Both the position numbers and the translations under genes were made by a program. Shown here in pieces: positions 62,781-64,000 of a stretch of DNA of 64,000 bases (positions are counted from its first letter, which is position 1; each line of letters opens with the position of its first letter). The stretch spans positions 1 through 64,000 of the forward strand of contig CANRWO010000004.1 of assembly GCA_947643615.1 (NCBI GenBank), read 5' to 3'. Source of the stretch: an uncultured Lachnospiraceae bacterium (GTDB taxonomy: Bacteria > Bacillota > Clostridia > Lachnospirales > Lachnospiraceae). The notes under the pieces are model-generated. The model saw nothing but the letters and a program-made list of their open reading frames with translations. It was not told the origin of the DNA and did not search any database.

Positions 62781-64000
62781 TTATTCCCCTTTTCCCATCA
62801 GTTTCTTCACACTCCGAACGCCCTGCTCCCCCAACATTTTCCTGACAAATTGTTTGGTGCTGCCCTTTGCCGATGATACAAGGTTATGCATCTGTTTCAA
62901 TGCCTCGCTCTCGCTGCTCCCGTCTGTAAACACCTCAAATATCATGGAACGGTCCCTGGGTTGGCCGCTCAGGAACTTGCCGATATTATTTTCAAATTCT
63001 TCCTTGTTTACAGCCGTTAAATATTCAAACCCCAGGTCTTCCGCATAATGCCTTACCAGCTTATCCGATTTGTTTCCGAAATGGCCTCCGGCAGCAATAT
63101 AGCTTTCCGTTTCCTCACCAAACATTGCGCCCGGATGATTATAATTTGTAAACTCCGTCCCATGTCCGTTATTGATGAGCATAAGGCGCACATTATTCCC
63201 AATATGACGGTTCCCCAAAACATTCATATCGTAAAAAAAGGCCAAATCACCGGTAATGCAAAAATACAGCCTGGCCGGATCGACAAAGGACGCCCCTATC
63301 AGGGAAGATATGCCGCCGTCAATGCCAAACCCGCCCGTATTGCTGTAGCCTGTAACTCCCTTCGGAGCCTCAAAATAATTCCAGCTCCGAAGAGTATTTA
63401 ATATAGCATAATATACCGTACTTCCGCCGGGAAATTTATCTATTGTATTTTTCGCGATCCACACATTGGAAAAGGGCAGTTCCGGTATCCGGGCGCTGAC
63501 TTGCCTGCATTCCTCTTTCCATTCTTCATAGAATGTATTTGTACTGCTGTCCCGGCCTGGATCCGTGACATAGCCTTCAAAAAAATCCGTCTCACCCATT
63601 TCAAAGACATAACCCAGCTTTCTGAAAGTATCCCGCACTTTTCCGTCCGGATTTACACGCCATACAACAGCGGCATCCATCCACATATCGGCGCCTGAAA
63701 TATCCCCTATATGAATCAGCAGGTCCACTTTCCGGCAAGGCGACTTGTATTGCGCCTGGCTGCATACCAGGCTTGGATACACTGCAAACTTTCCCTGGTA
63801 ATTGCTTGTCTGGTCACAGAATACCACTCCGTTATGTTCCGCGCAAAACCGGTCAACCGCTTTGGTCAACCGCTGGCTCCACCTTAAATGCGCTCCTACA
63901 AAAATACCTACCCTGCCCTGGGTGATCGGCGGGCGTCCGTCACTGCAGCCAATCCTCCTTATCACTCTCACGGCAGGCAAATCTTTCACATTATATATCT
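62781..64000 (-). CDS. Thiamine-diphosphate-dependent enzyme, 5' part outside the window
   Basis: The frame is open to the window edge, so the N-terminus is missing; 402 residues follow a GTG at 63989 that need not be the start. The C-terminal part has the ThDP-binding motif 'ITGDLAFFYDMNVLGNRHIG' plus NNVRLMLINNGHGTEF, closest in style to MenD, and the middle domain 'RVGIFVGAHLRWSQRLTKAV' is the usual spacer domain. Not a menaquinone context: it sits with an SDR and polysaccharide genes, so it probably decarboxylates or condenses a keto acid for a special sugar. Confidence 0.8.
   Translation of the reverse strand, partial: IYNVKDLPAVRVIRRIGCSDGRPPITQGRVGIFVGAHLRWSQRLTKAVDRFCAEHNGVVFCDQTSNYQGKFAVYPSLVCSQAQYKSPCRKVDLLIHIGDISGADMWMDAAVVWRVNPDGKVRDTFRKLGYVFEMGETDFFEGYVTDPGRDSSTNTFYEEWKEECRQVSARIPELPFSNVWIAKNTIDKFPGGSTVYYAILNTLRSWNYFEAPKGVTGYSNTGGFGIDGGISSLIGASFVDPARLYFCITGDLAFFYDMNVLGNRHIGNNVRLMLINNGHGTEFTNYNHPGAMFGEETESYIAAGGHFGNKSDKLVRHYAEDLGFEYLTAVNKEEFENNIGKFLSGQPRDRSMIFEVFTDGSSESEALKQMHNLVSSAKGSTKQFVRKMLGEQGVRSVKKLMGKGE

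Overview
The window comes from a spore-forming Gram-positive anaerobe of the Clostridia, most likely a Lachnospiraceae member. Evidence: the gene order yicC-remA-gmk-rpoZ-rimO-pgsA-cinA, the order ispF-cysE-cysS-mrnC-rlmB-sigH with a cysteine T-box leader, a Spo0A C-terminal-domain protein, an ArgR-type arginine cluster, SD-type ribosome binding sites with some GTG and TTG starts, and a large surface protein ending in a KTGD-type sorting signal. Base composition is near 50% GC, with clearly AT-rich accessory islands at about 34.8-37.5 kb and 55.4-56.4 kb. Nearly all genes lie on the minus strand.

Layout: 0.2-7.7 kb is a housekeeping operon (minus): yicC, remA, gmk, rpoZ, rimO, pgsA, cinA and a GT39-like membrane glycosyltransferase. 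Between remA and gmk lies a striking array of hairpins, arranged as two tandem modules with the same plan. 7.9-13.1 kb (plus) has rqcH/NFACT and a cytoplasmic hybrid histidine kinase. 13.1-17.5 kb (minus) has a hypothetical protein, a MurJ/SpoVB-type flippase, glycogen synthase and a receiver-less Spo0A homologue. 17.8-25.5 kb has holA (plus) and, on the minus strand, comEA, an OmpR-type two-component pair, a GerMN lipoprotein and comEC. 25.6-34.7 kb carries a DUF606 transporter, a solute-binding protein, the arginine cluster (argC, GNAT, argJ, argB, argD) with ArgR-like boxes at argC and a MITE-like inverted element before argD, then an EamA transporter and a small secreted protein.

34.8-37.5 kb is a patchwork: a small hydrophilic ORF, a tRNA-Thr with its own promoter and terminator, a DUF4180 gene enclosed by a perfect 16-bp inverted repeat, degraded sequence, a uracil-DNA-glycosylase-like gene and the tail of a WYL regulator. 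37.6-43.0 kb is an 1802-residue pectate-lyase-like surface protein. 43.2-48.4 kb is an RND exporter with a very long coiled-coil insertion plus its TetR regulator; a sigma-A promoter and a palindromic operator are visible. 48.4-55.4 kb is the sigH/rlmB/mrnC/cysS/cysE/ispF/DEAD-box helicase block.

55.7-57.6 kb holds two accessory genes: a GNAT and an Rpn-like nuclease with ten heptad repeats. 57.6 kb to the end is part of a surface polysaccharide locus: serine O-acetyltransferase, an ATP-pyrophosphatase-like gene frameshifted at a G7 run, a Wzx flippase, an acyltransferase, an SDR and a thiamine-diphosphate enzyme running off the window. All family calls come from reading motifs in the translations; no database search was possible.
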